A program made the position numbers and the translations under genes. Shown here in pieces: positions 15,807-23,240 of a stretch of 36,978 bases of DNA; the first letter of the stretch is position 1, and each line of letters begins with the position of its first letter. Origin of the DNA: JBHIDJ01 sp046760105 (GTDB lineage: Bacteria > Pseudomonadota > Gammaproteobacteria > Acidiferrobacterales > SPGG2); the NCBI GenBank assembly GCA_046760105.1, contig JBHIDJ010000019.1, positions 1 through 36,978 on the forward strand, given 5' to 3'. A model generated the notes under the pieces. That model ran no database searches. It worked only from the letters and a program-made list of their open reading frames with translations, and was not told the DNA's origin.

Positions 15807-16778
15807 ATGGTTCGCGATTGGGTAGGCACGGCGCCGAGCCCACCGATACGCATAGGTGTTAGCAGCTGTTTGCTTGGTAATCGTGTGCGCTACGACGGCG
15901 ATCATAAACACGATACGCTCATCACCGATGTCTTGGGGCGGTTCTTTGACTTCGTCCCCGTGTGCCCAGAGGTAGCTATTGGTATGGGCGTCCCGCGCCC
16001 ACCCATTCAACTCGTCAGCGCTGCCGGTGGGCTACGGGCCGTCGGCGTCGACAACAAGCAGGTCGATGTGACCGCCGCGCTTGCTACTTATGGTAGACGC
16101 ATGACGCGGGAACTTAAGGGGATCAGTGGTTATATCTTCAAGAGTAAATCGCCGAGCTGCGGCATACAGAGTGCCAAAGTGCACACGCGACGTGGTAGAC
16201 CCAGCAATAAGGGCACTGGCATTTTCGCCCATGAGTTTACGCAGCGGCTGCCTTTGCTGCCGGTGGAAGATGAAGTCGGATTGAACGCGACCCCCATTCG
16301 AGAAAATTTTATCGAACGGATCTTTTGCTATCGTCGCTGGCAGGATCTCATCGCATCGGACCTAACCCGTCGTAAGCTCGCTCGTTTTCATGCGATACAT
16401 AGGCTCACGCTTATGGCACACGGCAATGGGCACGGCCAACCCTTGGAGCGACTAGTAGATGCATCCGCGACATCGCTGGCGGAACAATCCCGCTTATATG
16501 CACATGGTTTTATGGCAATATTGCGGCACCCGGCGACTCGCCGTCATCATACCCGCGTGTTGAACCATGTCCTCGGTTACCTTGCTAGCAAACTGCACCA
16601 AGGGGACGACGCTGAGTTGCGAGATGCGATCAATGAGTATCGTCGTGGCAGATTCCCTTGGATCGCTCCTGTCACGCTGCTAAACCATCACTTGCGTCAT
16701 TTCCCCCACCCAGATCTCACTGACCAAGTATATCTCAAGCCGAGTGCACAAGAATTGCTCCTGCGTGGCTACGTATAA
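15807..16778 (+). CDS. DUF523-DUF1722 fusion (TudS-like Fe-S domain plus YbgA domain)
   Basis: Residues 1-150 form a DUF523 domain, related to thiouracil desulfidase TudS, which uses a [4Fe-4S] cluster held by three cysteines. Matching cysteines are visible in SSCLLG (Cys21), PVCPEV (Cys53) and SPSCG (Cys118), with RYDGDHKHD after the first. Residues from about 185 to the end form a DUF1722 (YbgA) domain with FHAIHRLTLMAHG and the closing INEYRRGRFPWIAPVTLL. The frame is open 39 bases further upstream, but ATG at 15807 fits the domain better. A role in removing or sensing damaged or thiolated bases is suggested by the family; the substrate is unproven. The gene is not in an obvious operon. 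Confidence 0.88.
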   Translation: MVRDWVGTAPSPPIRIGVSSCLLGNRVRYDGDHKHDTLITDVLGRFFDFVPVCPEVAIGMGVPRPPIQLVSAAGGLRAVGVDNKQVDVTAALATYGRRMTRELKGISGYIFKSKSPSCGIQSAKVHTRRGRPSNKGTGIFAHEFTQRLPLLPVEDEVGLNATPIRENFIERIFCYRRWQDLIASDLTRRKLARFHAIHRLTLMAHGNGHGQPLERLVDASATSLAEQSRLYAHGFMAILRHPATRRHHTRVLNHVLGYLASKLHQGDDAELRDAINEYRRGRFPWIAPVTLLNHHLRHFPHPDLTDQVYLKPSAQELLLRGYV

Positions 16779-16835
16779 GTACGAATCGGCCAGTCGCGCA
16801 ATATCAGCAACGCTCACTCCAGGTGTGCGACCCCG

Positions 16836-16852
16836 TGTCACCCGTAGTGACA
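16836..16852. promoter_or_regulatory. Candidate operator TGTCAC-N5-GTGACA
   Basis: This is a perfect 6+6 inverted repeat with a 5-base spacer, 65 bp upstream of the adaptor gene of the MacAB-like operon. Size and position fit the binding site of a dimeric repressor or activator. No regulator gene lies beside it, so the cognate protein is unknown. Confidence 0.4.
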
Positions 16853-16917
16853 TCGGACCAACCGCGGGGTAATGTGGGTGTTCAATGCCATACGTCGTGA
16901 GATAGAAGCATTACGTT

Positions 16918-18126
16918 ATGAACAGCGGCTCGGATTCACAGCCTAAGGCCAGGGCTGGCCGCAGACACGCAGGCTTCATCGTCGTGCTTACGGCGATCGC
17001 GCTAGTGGCGGGCATCGTGTGGTATGTGTCGCGTCCGAAACCCGTCGCCGTGATTCTGCATGAGGTGGATCGCGGTCCAGTGGAAGCCAGTGTAGCGAAT
17101 ACGCGGGCGGGTACAGTGGAAGCGTGCCAACGCGCACGCATGGCCCCCCCTATTGGGGGTCAGGTGGTGCGCGTTCCGGTACGTGAGGGAGATCGTGTGC
17201 GCGCTGGGCAAGTATTGCTCAGCCTATGGAACGACGATCTGAAGGCACAAGTTAAACTGGCCGAGAGTGAAGCGGCGGCTGCGAGAGCGCGTGCGGAAGA
17301 GTCCTGCGCCCTGGCCGATGTCGCCGACCGGGAAGCCAAGCGACTACTCAAGCTCAAGAAGTCGCAGCTTGTGTCAGAAGACCGTGTCGACCGTGCGGTT
17401 ACCGATGCAACGGCACGAAAGGCAGCCTGTCGCGCCGCGCGAGCTGCCACCAAGGTCAGTGGTTCACGCGTGTCCGTCGCCCACGCTGAACTAGAGCGTA
17501 CCCTGCTCAGGGCGCCCTTTGACGGCGTTGTTGCAGAAGTCAACGCAAAGCTTGGTGAGTTCGTCACACCATCACCGCCGGGTATCCTGACGCTGCCTGC
17601 CGTCGATCTCATCGGGCAACAATGCCTGTATGTGTCTGCGCCGATCGACGAAGTGGATGCACCGGCCGTTCAGCCCGGTCAGGAGGCACGCATTACGCTT
17701 GATGCCTTTTCCGGGCGCTACTTCCGCGGTCAGGTACGGCGTATCGCCCCCTATGTGCTTGATCGGGCAAAACAGGCGCGTACCGTCGAAGTGGAAGCGG
17801 CCTTTACGGATCCGACCGAGACCAAGGGCCTTCTGCCTGGGTACAGCGCCGACATCGAAGTTATATTGGAAACGCGGGAAGATATTCTACGCATACCCAC
17901 CGAGGCGGTACTCGAAGGTCATCTTATACTCGTTTACGACCCAAGCAGCGAGCGACTTGAAGAACGTCGATTCAAACCGGGTCTCGCCAACTGGAAATAT
18001 ACGCAAGTGGTCTCCGGTCTCAAGGAAGGCGAACGCATAGCCGTATCCGTAGAACGCGAGGGTGTCGAGCCCGGCGCACATGTGGTGCCCGAAGCGCCCG
18101 TTGATCAAAACGCCGGCAGCCGGTGA
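16918..18126 (+). CDS. MacA-like periplasmic adaptor of an ABC exporter
   Basis: This 402-residue protein is a HlyD/MacA-family membrane fusion protein. One N-terminal membrane helix (about 19-40) is followed by a lipoyl half-motif (GGQVVRVPVREGDRVRAGQ). An Ala/Arg/Lys-rich coiled-coil hairpin covers about 105-185. The second lipoyl half (LRAPFDGVVAEVNAKLGE) and beta-barrel and membrane-proximal domains complete the fold. It should bridge the inner-membrane ABC complex to an outer-membrane channel, which is not encoded in this window. Its stop overlaps the GTG start of the ATPase gene by four bases (GTGA), a clear sign of translational coupling. Confidence 0.9.
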   Translation: MNSGSDSQPKARAGRRHAGFIVVLTAIALVAGIVWYVSRPKPVAVILHEVDRGPVEASVANTRAGTVEACQRARMAPPIGGQVVRVPVREGDRVRAGQVLLSLWNDDLKAQVKLAESEAAAARARAEESCALADVADREAKRLLKLKKSQLVSEDRVDRAVTDATARKAACRAARAATKVSGSRVSVAHAELERTLLRAPFDGVVAEVNAKLGEFVTPSPPGILTLPAVDLIGQQCLYVSAPIDEVDAPAVQPGQEARITLDAFSGRYFRGQVRRIAPYVLDRAKQARTVEVEAAFTDPTETKGLLPGYSADIEVILETREDILRIPTEAVLEGHLILVYDPSSERLEERRFKPGLANWKYTQVVSGLKEGERIAVSVEREGVEPGAHVVPEAPVDQNAGSR

Positions 18127-18818
18127 TTCAGCTAAAGCAGGTCCACCGCGTCTTTGAGGTCGGAGACCAAAAGGTCCATGCGCTAGATAACCTCACGGTA
18201 ACGATAAACGGCGGCGACTACGTCGCCATCATGGGCCCTTCCGGCTCGGGCAAATCCACCCTTCTGAACATTCTTGGCCTTCTCGATCGGCCGACCTCGG
18301 GCACCTACCTGCTGGATGGCCAGGATGTGACGGCGCTCTCCGATCAGGCTCAGGCTAATACCCGGCGCGATGAGATTGGCTTCGTATTTCAGTTCTTCCA
18401 TTTAGTGCCGCGTCTGACGGCCGATGAGAACGTCGAGCTACCGCTCGTGCTGGCGGGCGTGCCTCCGGCGGAAAGGAGGCGCCGCGTTCAGCAAATTCTC
18501 GAAGCGGTGGGCCTCGCCGATCGGGGACACCACAAGCCCGATCAATTGTCCGGTGGTCAGCGCCAGCGCGTCGCGATCGCCCGTGCCACCATGATGGAGC
18601 CGGCAGTGATTCTGGCGGATGAGCCCACCGGTAACCTCGACAGCGCCTCCGGCGCGGAAGTCCTCAATGTTTTGGGAGACCTGAACCGGAAGGGAATCAC
18701 CCTCATCGTGGTGACCCATGACCCGGACATTGCCAGCCGTGCCGGTCGTCAGATTCAGATGATGGACGGGCGCATAGCGAGTGACACGATGACCGAACAA
18801 AGACATGGGCACAGATGA
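18123..18818 (+). CDS. MacB/LolD-type ABC transporter ATPase
   Basis: This 231-residue ATPase has Walker A GPSGSGKST near residue 38, a Q-loop (FVFQFFHLVPRLT), the signature LSGGQRQRVAIARA, Walker B VILADEPTGNLD and the switch histidine in VVTHDP. The sequence is typical of the MacB/LolD/FtsE group, which works with FtsX-like permeases. The GTG start overlaps the adaptor stop, and the end overlaps the first permease by 14 bases. It should power both downstream permeases. ATPase and permease are separate proteins here, unlike canonical MacB, where they are fused. Confidence 0.95.
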   Translation: MIQLKQVHRVFEVGDQKVHALDNLTVTINGGDYVAIMGPSGSGKSTLLNILGLLDRPTSGTYLLDGQDVTALSDQAQANTRRDEIGFVFQFFHLVPRLTADENVELPLVLAGVPPAERRRRVQQILEAVGLADRGHHKPDQLSGGQRQRVAIARATMMEPAVILADEPTGNLDSASGAEVLNVLGDLNRKGITLIVVTHDPDIASRAGRQIQMMDGRIASDTMTEQRHGHR

Positions 18819-20010
18819 TATCTTGCGGTTCGCGCTTAAGGCGCTGCGGGGATATCCGTTGCGCACTGCCTTGATGCTTCTTGCGATGGCCATTGGGGTT
18901 GCCGCTGTGGTGATTTTGACGTCATTGGGTGAAGGCGCACGCCGTTTTGTCGTCGGAGAGTTCGCTTCGCTCGGCACCCATCTTCTGATCGTTTTGCCTG
19001 GACGCGCAGAGACCACGGGTGGTCCACCACCGCTGCTGGGAGAAACGGCTAGGGATCTGACCATCGACGACGCGCTCGCGCTTACCCGCCATCGGGCGGT
19101 ACGTCGAATCGCGCCGTTAGTCGTCGGTACCGCAGCGGTCTCCTGGCAGCGTCGCGACCGTGAATCCATAATTCTAGGCTCCACGAGTGACTTCTTAACA
19201 ATCCGTCACCTGAACATGGGGCAGGGGCGATTCCTGCCAGAAGCAGATCCACGTCGCGCCTCGCCGGTCTGCGTACTAGGCGCCAAGGTACGTCAGGAAC
19301 TCTTCGGTCCGAACAAGGCACTAGGTGAATGGGTGCGCATTGGTGATCGCCGCTTCCGGGTCATCGGGGTACTCGCGTCCGAGGGACGGAGCATCGGTAT
19401 CGATATAGAGGACGTTGTCGTGATACCCGTAGCCTCAGCACTGACGCTGTTTGATATCGCCTCGCTATTTCGCATCCTCGTTGAGGCCCGCACGCGTTAC
19501 GTCATTCCACAGGCACGCGATGGAATAATCGACATCATCCGTAGACGTCACGAGGGTGAAGACGACGTCACAGTAATCACGCAAGACGCCGTGCTTGCCA
19601 CATTTGACCGTATACTGCGAGCGCTGACGCTTACTGTCGCCGGAATCGCCGCCATCAGTCTCGCTGTCGCGGGCATTCTGATAATGAACGTGATGCTTGT
19701 GGCCGTCTCGCAACGTACCGCGGAAATTGGGTTGCTCAAGGCGCTTGGTGCTTCGGGGGGCAGGATACTGGCCCTCTTTATTACCGAGGCGGGTGTTCTG
19801 TCCTTGATCGGAGCGCTGCTTGGCTTTGCAGTAGGCCAGGCCGGCGGCTGGATCGTTGGGCAGCTGTATCCCGACTTCCCAGTGGGTACACCATGGTGGG
19901 CTGTGGTGGCAGCACTTACTGTCGCCTTATTGACCGGGTTGCTCTTTGGTGTGCTGCCGGCGCGGCGTGCCGCGCGACTCGATCCGGTGCAGGCACTCTC
20001 AGGGAGGTAA
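18805..20010 (+). CDS. FtsX/MacB-type ABC permease, first copy
   Basis: This 401-residue inner-membrane protein has the MacB/FtsX layout. One N-terminal helix (about 20-38) is followed by a large periplasmic domain (about 40-265) and three C-terminal helices. The family signature EIGLLKALGASGGRILALF lies in the first cytoplasmic loop after the periplasmic domain. The ending PARRAARLDPVQALSGR is also typical. It overlaps the ATPase gene by 14 bases. It is a clear paralogue of the next gene, but the two differ in the periplasmic part, so a heterodimeric transporter is likely. Confidence 0.93.
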   Translation: MGTDDILRFALKALRGYPLRTALMLLAMAIGVAAVVILTSLGEGARRFVVGEFASLGTHLLIVLPGRAETTGGPPPLLGETARDLTIDDALALTRHRAVRRIAPLVVGTAAVSWQRRDRESIILGSTSDFLTIRHLNMGQGRFLPEADPRRASPVCVLGAKVRQELFGPNKALGEWVRIGDRRFRVIGVLASEGRSIGIDIEDVVVIPVASALTLFDIASLFRILVEARTRYVIPQARDGIIDIIRRRHEGEDDVTVITQDAVLATFDRILRALTLTVAGIAAISLAVAGILIMNVMLVAVSQRTAEIGLLKALGASGGRILALFITEAGVLSLIGALLGFAVGQAGGWIVGQLYPDFPVGTPWWAVVAALTVALLTGLLFGVLPARRAARLDPVQALSGR

Positions 20011-20017
20011 GCGGAAC

Positions 20018-21214
20018 GTGTTAGTCCGTGACTTCATGCATCTAGCAGTAGGCGCCGTGCGTGCACACCGACTGCGGTCTGCGCTTACAACACTCGGTAT
20101 CGCAGTCGGCGTTGCCGCGGTCGTCCTGCTCACCTCTATCGGCGCGGGCATACATCAGTACGTGCTATCAGAGTTCACCCAGTTCGGGACCAATTTGATC
20201 GCGGTTACCCCAGGGCGCACCACGACGCATGGACTGCCAGGCCTCTTAAAAACCATTCGGCCGCTGACCATCGAAGATGCACAAGCGCTGGAACACATTC
20301 CCCGCGTAGAGGCCGTGGTCCCTGCTATACAAGGGAACGCCCAAGTTGAAACGCTTGGAAAGAGCCGGCGCACCGCCGTCTATGGGGTAGGCTCGAAGTT
20401 TCCACTTACCTTCCGCTTTAGGGTCGGCGCCGGGCGTTTTCTGCCGCCAGACGACCCACAAGCAGCGCGCGCCTTTGCCGTGCTTGGTGCGACGCTGAAG
20501 CACGAGCTTTTCGGCGCCACCAACCCTTTGGGACAGCGTATCCGGGTCGGCGGCGACCGCTACCGCATAATCGGCATCATGGAGCCCAAGGGCAATGTCC
20601 TGGGCTGGGACATTGACGACGCCGTCTATATTCCCGCTGCCAAGGCGCTCGAGTTGTTCAATCGCGAGAGTTTGATGGAGGTCGATCTGCTTTACGCCGC
20701 CGGTGCATCCATAGACGAAATCGTCGCGGGTATCCGCCGAATCCTGACATCACGCCATGGATTTGAGGATTTCACCATCACCACGCAGGAACAAATGCTT
20801 GAGGTGTTGGGCTCTATCCTGAATATCCTTACCTTTGCCGTGGGTGCGCTTGGCGGAATTTCGCTACTGGTTGGCGGCGTGGGAATCCTCACCATCATGA
20901 TCATCGCCGTGAACGAGCGCATCTCGGAAATCGGCCTGTTGCGTGCCCTCGGGGCAGGACGCCAGCAAGTTCTTACGTTATTCCTCGGCGAGGCAACGTT
21001 ATTAGCTGCGCTTGGGGGATTGGTTGGGCTTGCCCTAGGGGTGGGGGGAGCAGAACTTTTGCATGCTTTCGTCCCCGGACTGCCGGTCCATACGCCATGG
21101 ACTTATGTGTTGCTGGCAGAATGTCTTGCCGTAGCGATTGGCCTCGCTGCTGGTGTGTTCCCCGCACGCCGCGCCGCGCGCCTGGAGCCGGTGGAGGCTT
21201 TACGGGCAGAGTAA
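20018..21214 (+). CDS. FtsX/MacB-type ABC permease, second copy
   Basis: This permease of about 398 residues is paralogous to the one before it. The N-terminus (RSALTTLGIAVGVAAVVLLTS) mirrors the previous gene's RTALMLLAMAIGVAAVVILTS. The C-terminal part has EIGLLRALGAGRQQVLTLF and ends PARRAARLEPVEALRAE. A longer frame exists upstream, but GTG at 20018 sits 10 bases after GGAGG (20003-20007), giving a proper start 7 bp after the upstream stop. Together the four genes form one operon: adaptor, ATPase and two permeases. The substrate is unknown; MacB-like systems export macrolides, lipoproteins or peptides. Confidence 0.93.
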   Translation: MLVRDFMHLAVGAVRAHRLRSALTTLGIAVGVAAVVLLTSIGAGIHQYVLSEFTQFGTNLIAVTPGRTTTHGLPGLLKTIRPLTIEDAQALEHIPRVEAVVPAIQGNAQVETLGKSRRTAVYGVGSKFPLTFRFRVGAGRFLPPDDPQAARAFAVLGATLKHELFGATNPLGQRIRVGGDRYRIIGIMEPKGNVLGWDIDDAVYIPAAKALELFNRESLMEVDLLYAAGASIDEIVAGIRRILTSRHGFEDFTITTQEQMLEVLGSILNILTFAVGALGGISLLVGGVGILTIMIIAVNERISEIGLLRALGAGRQQVLTLFLGEATLLAALGGLVGLALGVGGAELLHAFVPGLPVHTPWTYVLLAECLAVAIGLAAGVFPARRAARLEPVEALRAE

Positions 21215-21277
21215 AGCCGGACCCAGTTCACCTCGCATGATCTGATTCTCGCAGTGCACACCGAAGCGTAAAGCGTC

Positions 21278-21730
21278 ATGACTGGGGGAGGAAAACAACG
21301 CGCGGACGTAAAAACCCTCTCCGCCGGCGTCATTATCGCCCGGGGTCAGGCAGACGCATTCCGTTATCTCTTACTGCGCGCGTATAACTATTGGGATTTT
21401 CCGAAGGGCACCGTTGAGCCTGGCGAAGATCCACTCGACACGGCTATCCGTGAGGCCGAAGAAGAAACAACACTCACGGATCTGAATTTCCGTTGGGGTC
21501 AGGATTATCGTGAAACCGAACCCTACGGTCGCGGCAAGATCGCACGTTACTACCTTGCGGAAAACCAACAGGGCAATGTCTCACTGCCTGTGAGCGCAGA
21601 GCTCGGCCGGCCGGAGCATCACGAATTTCGCTGGGTGGATTACAGCCAGGCGCGAAAGCTCCTCGTGCCTCGCGTTCAGCGAATTCTCGACTGGGCACAT
21701 AGCCTAATCAGTACGGAAAAGAACGGATAA
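21278..21730 (+). CDS. Nudix hydrolase, Ap4A-hydrolase-like
   Basis: This 150-residue protein has the Nudix fold and resembles bis(5'-nucleosyl)-tetraphosphatases. SAGVIIARG opens the domain, and WDFPKGTVEPGEDPLDTAIR leads into REAEEETTL, the Nudix helix. The metal-binding Arg-Glu and Glu-Glu residues are present. The usual glycine near the end of the motif is threonine. The start ATG at 21278 lies 63 bp after the permease operon. The substrate is a guess from overall resemblance. The stop converges on a 2-hydroxyacid dehydrogenase gene across a repeat-containing gap. Confidence 0.85.
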   Translation: MTGGGKQRADVKTLSAGVIIARGQADAFRYLLLRAYNYWDFPKGTVEPGEDPLDTAIREAEEETTLTDLNFRWGQDYRETEPYGRGKIARYYLAENQQGNVSLPVSAELGRPEHHEFRWVDYSQARKLLVPRVQRILDWAHSLISTEKNG

Positions 21731-22020
21731 TCAAAAGCACGTTCCAACGTAGAGAGCGCGAAGAACGCCTAGAAAAGTTTAAATCAGGAACTCCAAAAAA
21801 ATTGCGTCCCTGTACTACTCCTGCACGCCCCGACGATGACCTTGAGGGCGTGGATGGCCGTCTTGTGCTCATGCATTTTCTCTATGAGAAAGTCAGCGGT
21901 CCTGAAGGACGCAATGCTGGGCGGCTAGATAAACAACAGGCCGCTTAGCACGCAGCGAATCATTCGGAATAATCTATTTCTCTCTGACTTTGCGCTCTCA
22001 GCGTTATCAAACGGCGTTAA
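21731..22020. repeat. Convergent junction with loosely mirrored GAGAGCGCRAAG words
   Basis: GAGAGCGCGAAG (21752-21763) and, inverted, CTTTGCGCTCTC (21988-21999) flank a core of about 220 bp. They match in 11 of 12 positions, and flanking words (AACG before each) extend the similarity. The core may hold a small frame from TTG 21802 to TAG 21948, preceded by AGGA, but it has no recognisable product. The layout resembles the other mirrored repeats in the window but is weaker. Confidence 0.4.
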
Positions 22021-23004
22021 TTAGACCACGAGATTACGTGGCTCACCGTTAAGAAACGCCCGGATAATGGCCGACACCTCGTCCACCACTCGCTGTCGCG
22101 TCTCGCGGCTCGCCCAGGCTGAATGCGGCGTAACGATCAGGTTCGGGATGTCAGGGGCGAGGAGAGGGTTGCCACTCAGCGGTGGCTCCTCGGTCAACAC
22201 GTCCACACCGGCACCACCGATGCGCCCTTGGCGCAGCGCATCCGCCAGCGCGGTTTCCTGCACGATGCCGCCACGCGCGGTATTGATGAGCACCGCATCG
22301 CGCTTCATCAATCCCAGCTCGCGCTCACCGATCAGGCCACGTGTCTCCGGTGTCAACGGGCAGTGCAAGCTCAATACGTCGACCTGAGGTAAGAGCTCGT
22401 CTAAGGGCACGCGGCCTGGCTCGGCGGCACCACCAGGCCGTTGAGCGATCAAAACCCTCATCCGAAACCCCTCCGCAATCCTGGCAACGCCCCGGCCCAA
22501 CTCGCCGAAGCCAACGATTCCCAGCGTTTTACCTTCGAGCTCGCGGATGGGGTAGTCCAGCAAGCAGAACTGGCGCGCTTGCTGCCAGCGACCCTGCTGC
22601 ACCGCCTCACGATAGTCAAACAGACGAGTCGTTAACGCGAGAAGAAGGGCAAATACATGCTGCGTGACTGCGGGTGTGGCGTATCCTCTGACGTTGCACA
22701 CCGGTATGCCAAGCGCCTTGGCCGCATCGAGATCGACGTTGTTGGTACCGGTCGCGGCGATGCACACCAGGCGCAGGCTGGCAACCGAACGCAGCGCCGA
22801 TTCATCAAGCAACACTTTATTGCTTACGACAACTGTGGCACCCTCGATGCGCGTGATCACCTCGTCTTCGGCCGTGTAGTCATAGTCGCGCCACTGGGCA
22901 AAGATCGACTCTAGTTCGGAGAACTCGACATCGTCGACGTCTATCGTGGCGCGATCAAGCAGCACCCCTCGCATTGCATCATCAGCTTTTGCGTTCCCGG
23001 GCAT
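22021..23004 (-). CDS. D-isomer-specific 2-hydroxyacid dehydrogenase (glycerate dehydrogenase-like)
   Basis: This 327-residue NAD(P)-dependent enzyme belongs to the D-2-hydroxyacid dehydrogenase family, closest in feel to hydroxypyruvate/glycerate dehydrogenases. The substrate-binding domain has AATGTNNVDLDAAK and RGYATPAVTQHVFAL. The Rossmann motif is GIVGFGELGRGVAR. The catalytic set is Arg in NTARGGIV, Glu in DVLTEEPP and His in TPHSAWAS. Such enzymes reduce hydroxypyruvate or glyoxylate. Two starts are possible, 23004 and an ATG 30 bases later (22974); neither has a strong ribosome binding site. It is a single gene, convergent with the Nudix gene. Confidence 0.9.
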   Translation of the reverse strand: MPGNAKADDAMRGVLLDRATIDVDDVEFSELESIFAQWRDYDYTAEDEVITRIEGATVVVSNKVLLDESALRSVASLRLVCIAATGTNNVDLDAAKALGIPVCNVRGYATPAVTQHVFALLLALTTRLFDYREAVQQGRWQQARQFCLLDYPIRELEGKTLGIVGFGELGRGVARIAEGFRMRVLIAQRPGGAAEPGRVPLDELLPQVDVLSLHCPLTPETRGLIGERELGLMKRDAVLINTARGGIVQETALADALRQGRIGGAGVDVLTEEPPLSGNPLLAPDIPNLIVTPHSAWASRETRQRVVDEVSAIIRAFLNGEPRNLVV

Positions 23005-23151
23005 AGTACCAAGCTTAACATGGCTTATCGCAAGGACATCACAGCCGTGCGTGCAGTATCGGAGCCAATTCGGTACACCCGAATCTGTGTCATGGCAAAA
23101 CCTCCGATCCGAGCTCGTCTAAGCTAAACGTTCCCGTTGCACCAACCGGTT

Positions 23152-23179
23152 AAAAAAAGCCGCCCGCAAAAGGGGCGGC
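23152..23179 (-). terminator. Rho-independent terminator after the PEP-CTERM protein gene
   Basis: On the minus strand a 7-bp GC stem (GCCGCCC/GGGCGGC) with a 7-base loop is followed at once by seven T residues. It sits about 60 bp after the stop of the VIT/vWA gene and ends the exosortase-target operon. This is the clearest terminator in the window. Confidence 0.85.
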
Positions 23180-23240
23180 GCAAAGGGCCCTGGGAGGAGG
23201 GGTATTAACTGTTTTCCCGAATGCTCGAGCTGTTCTGCCG

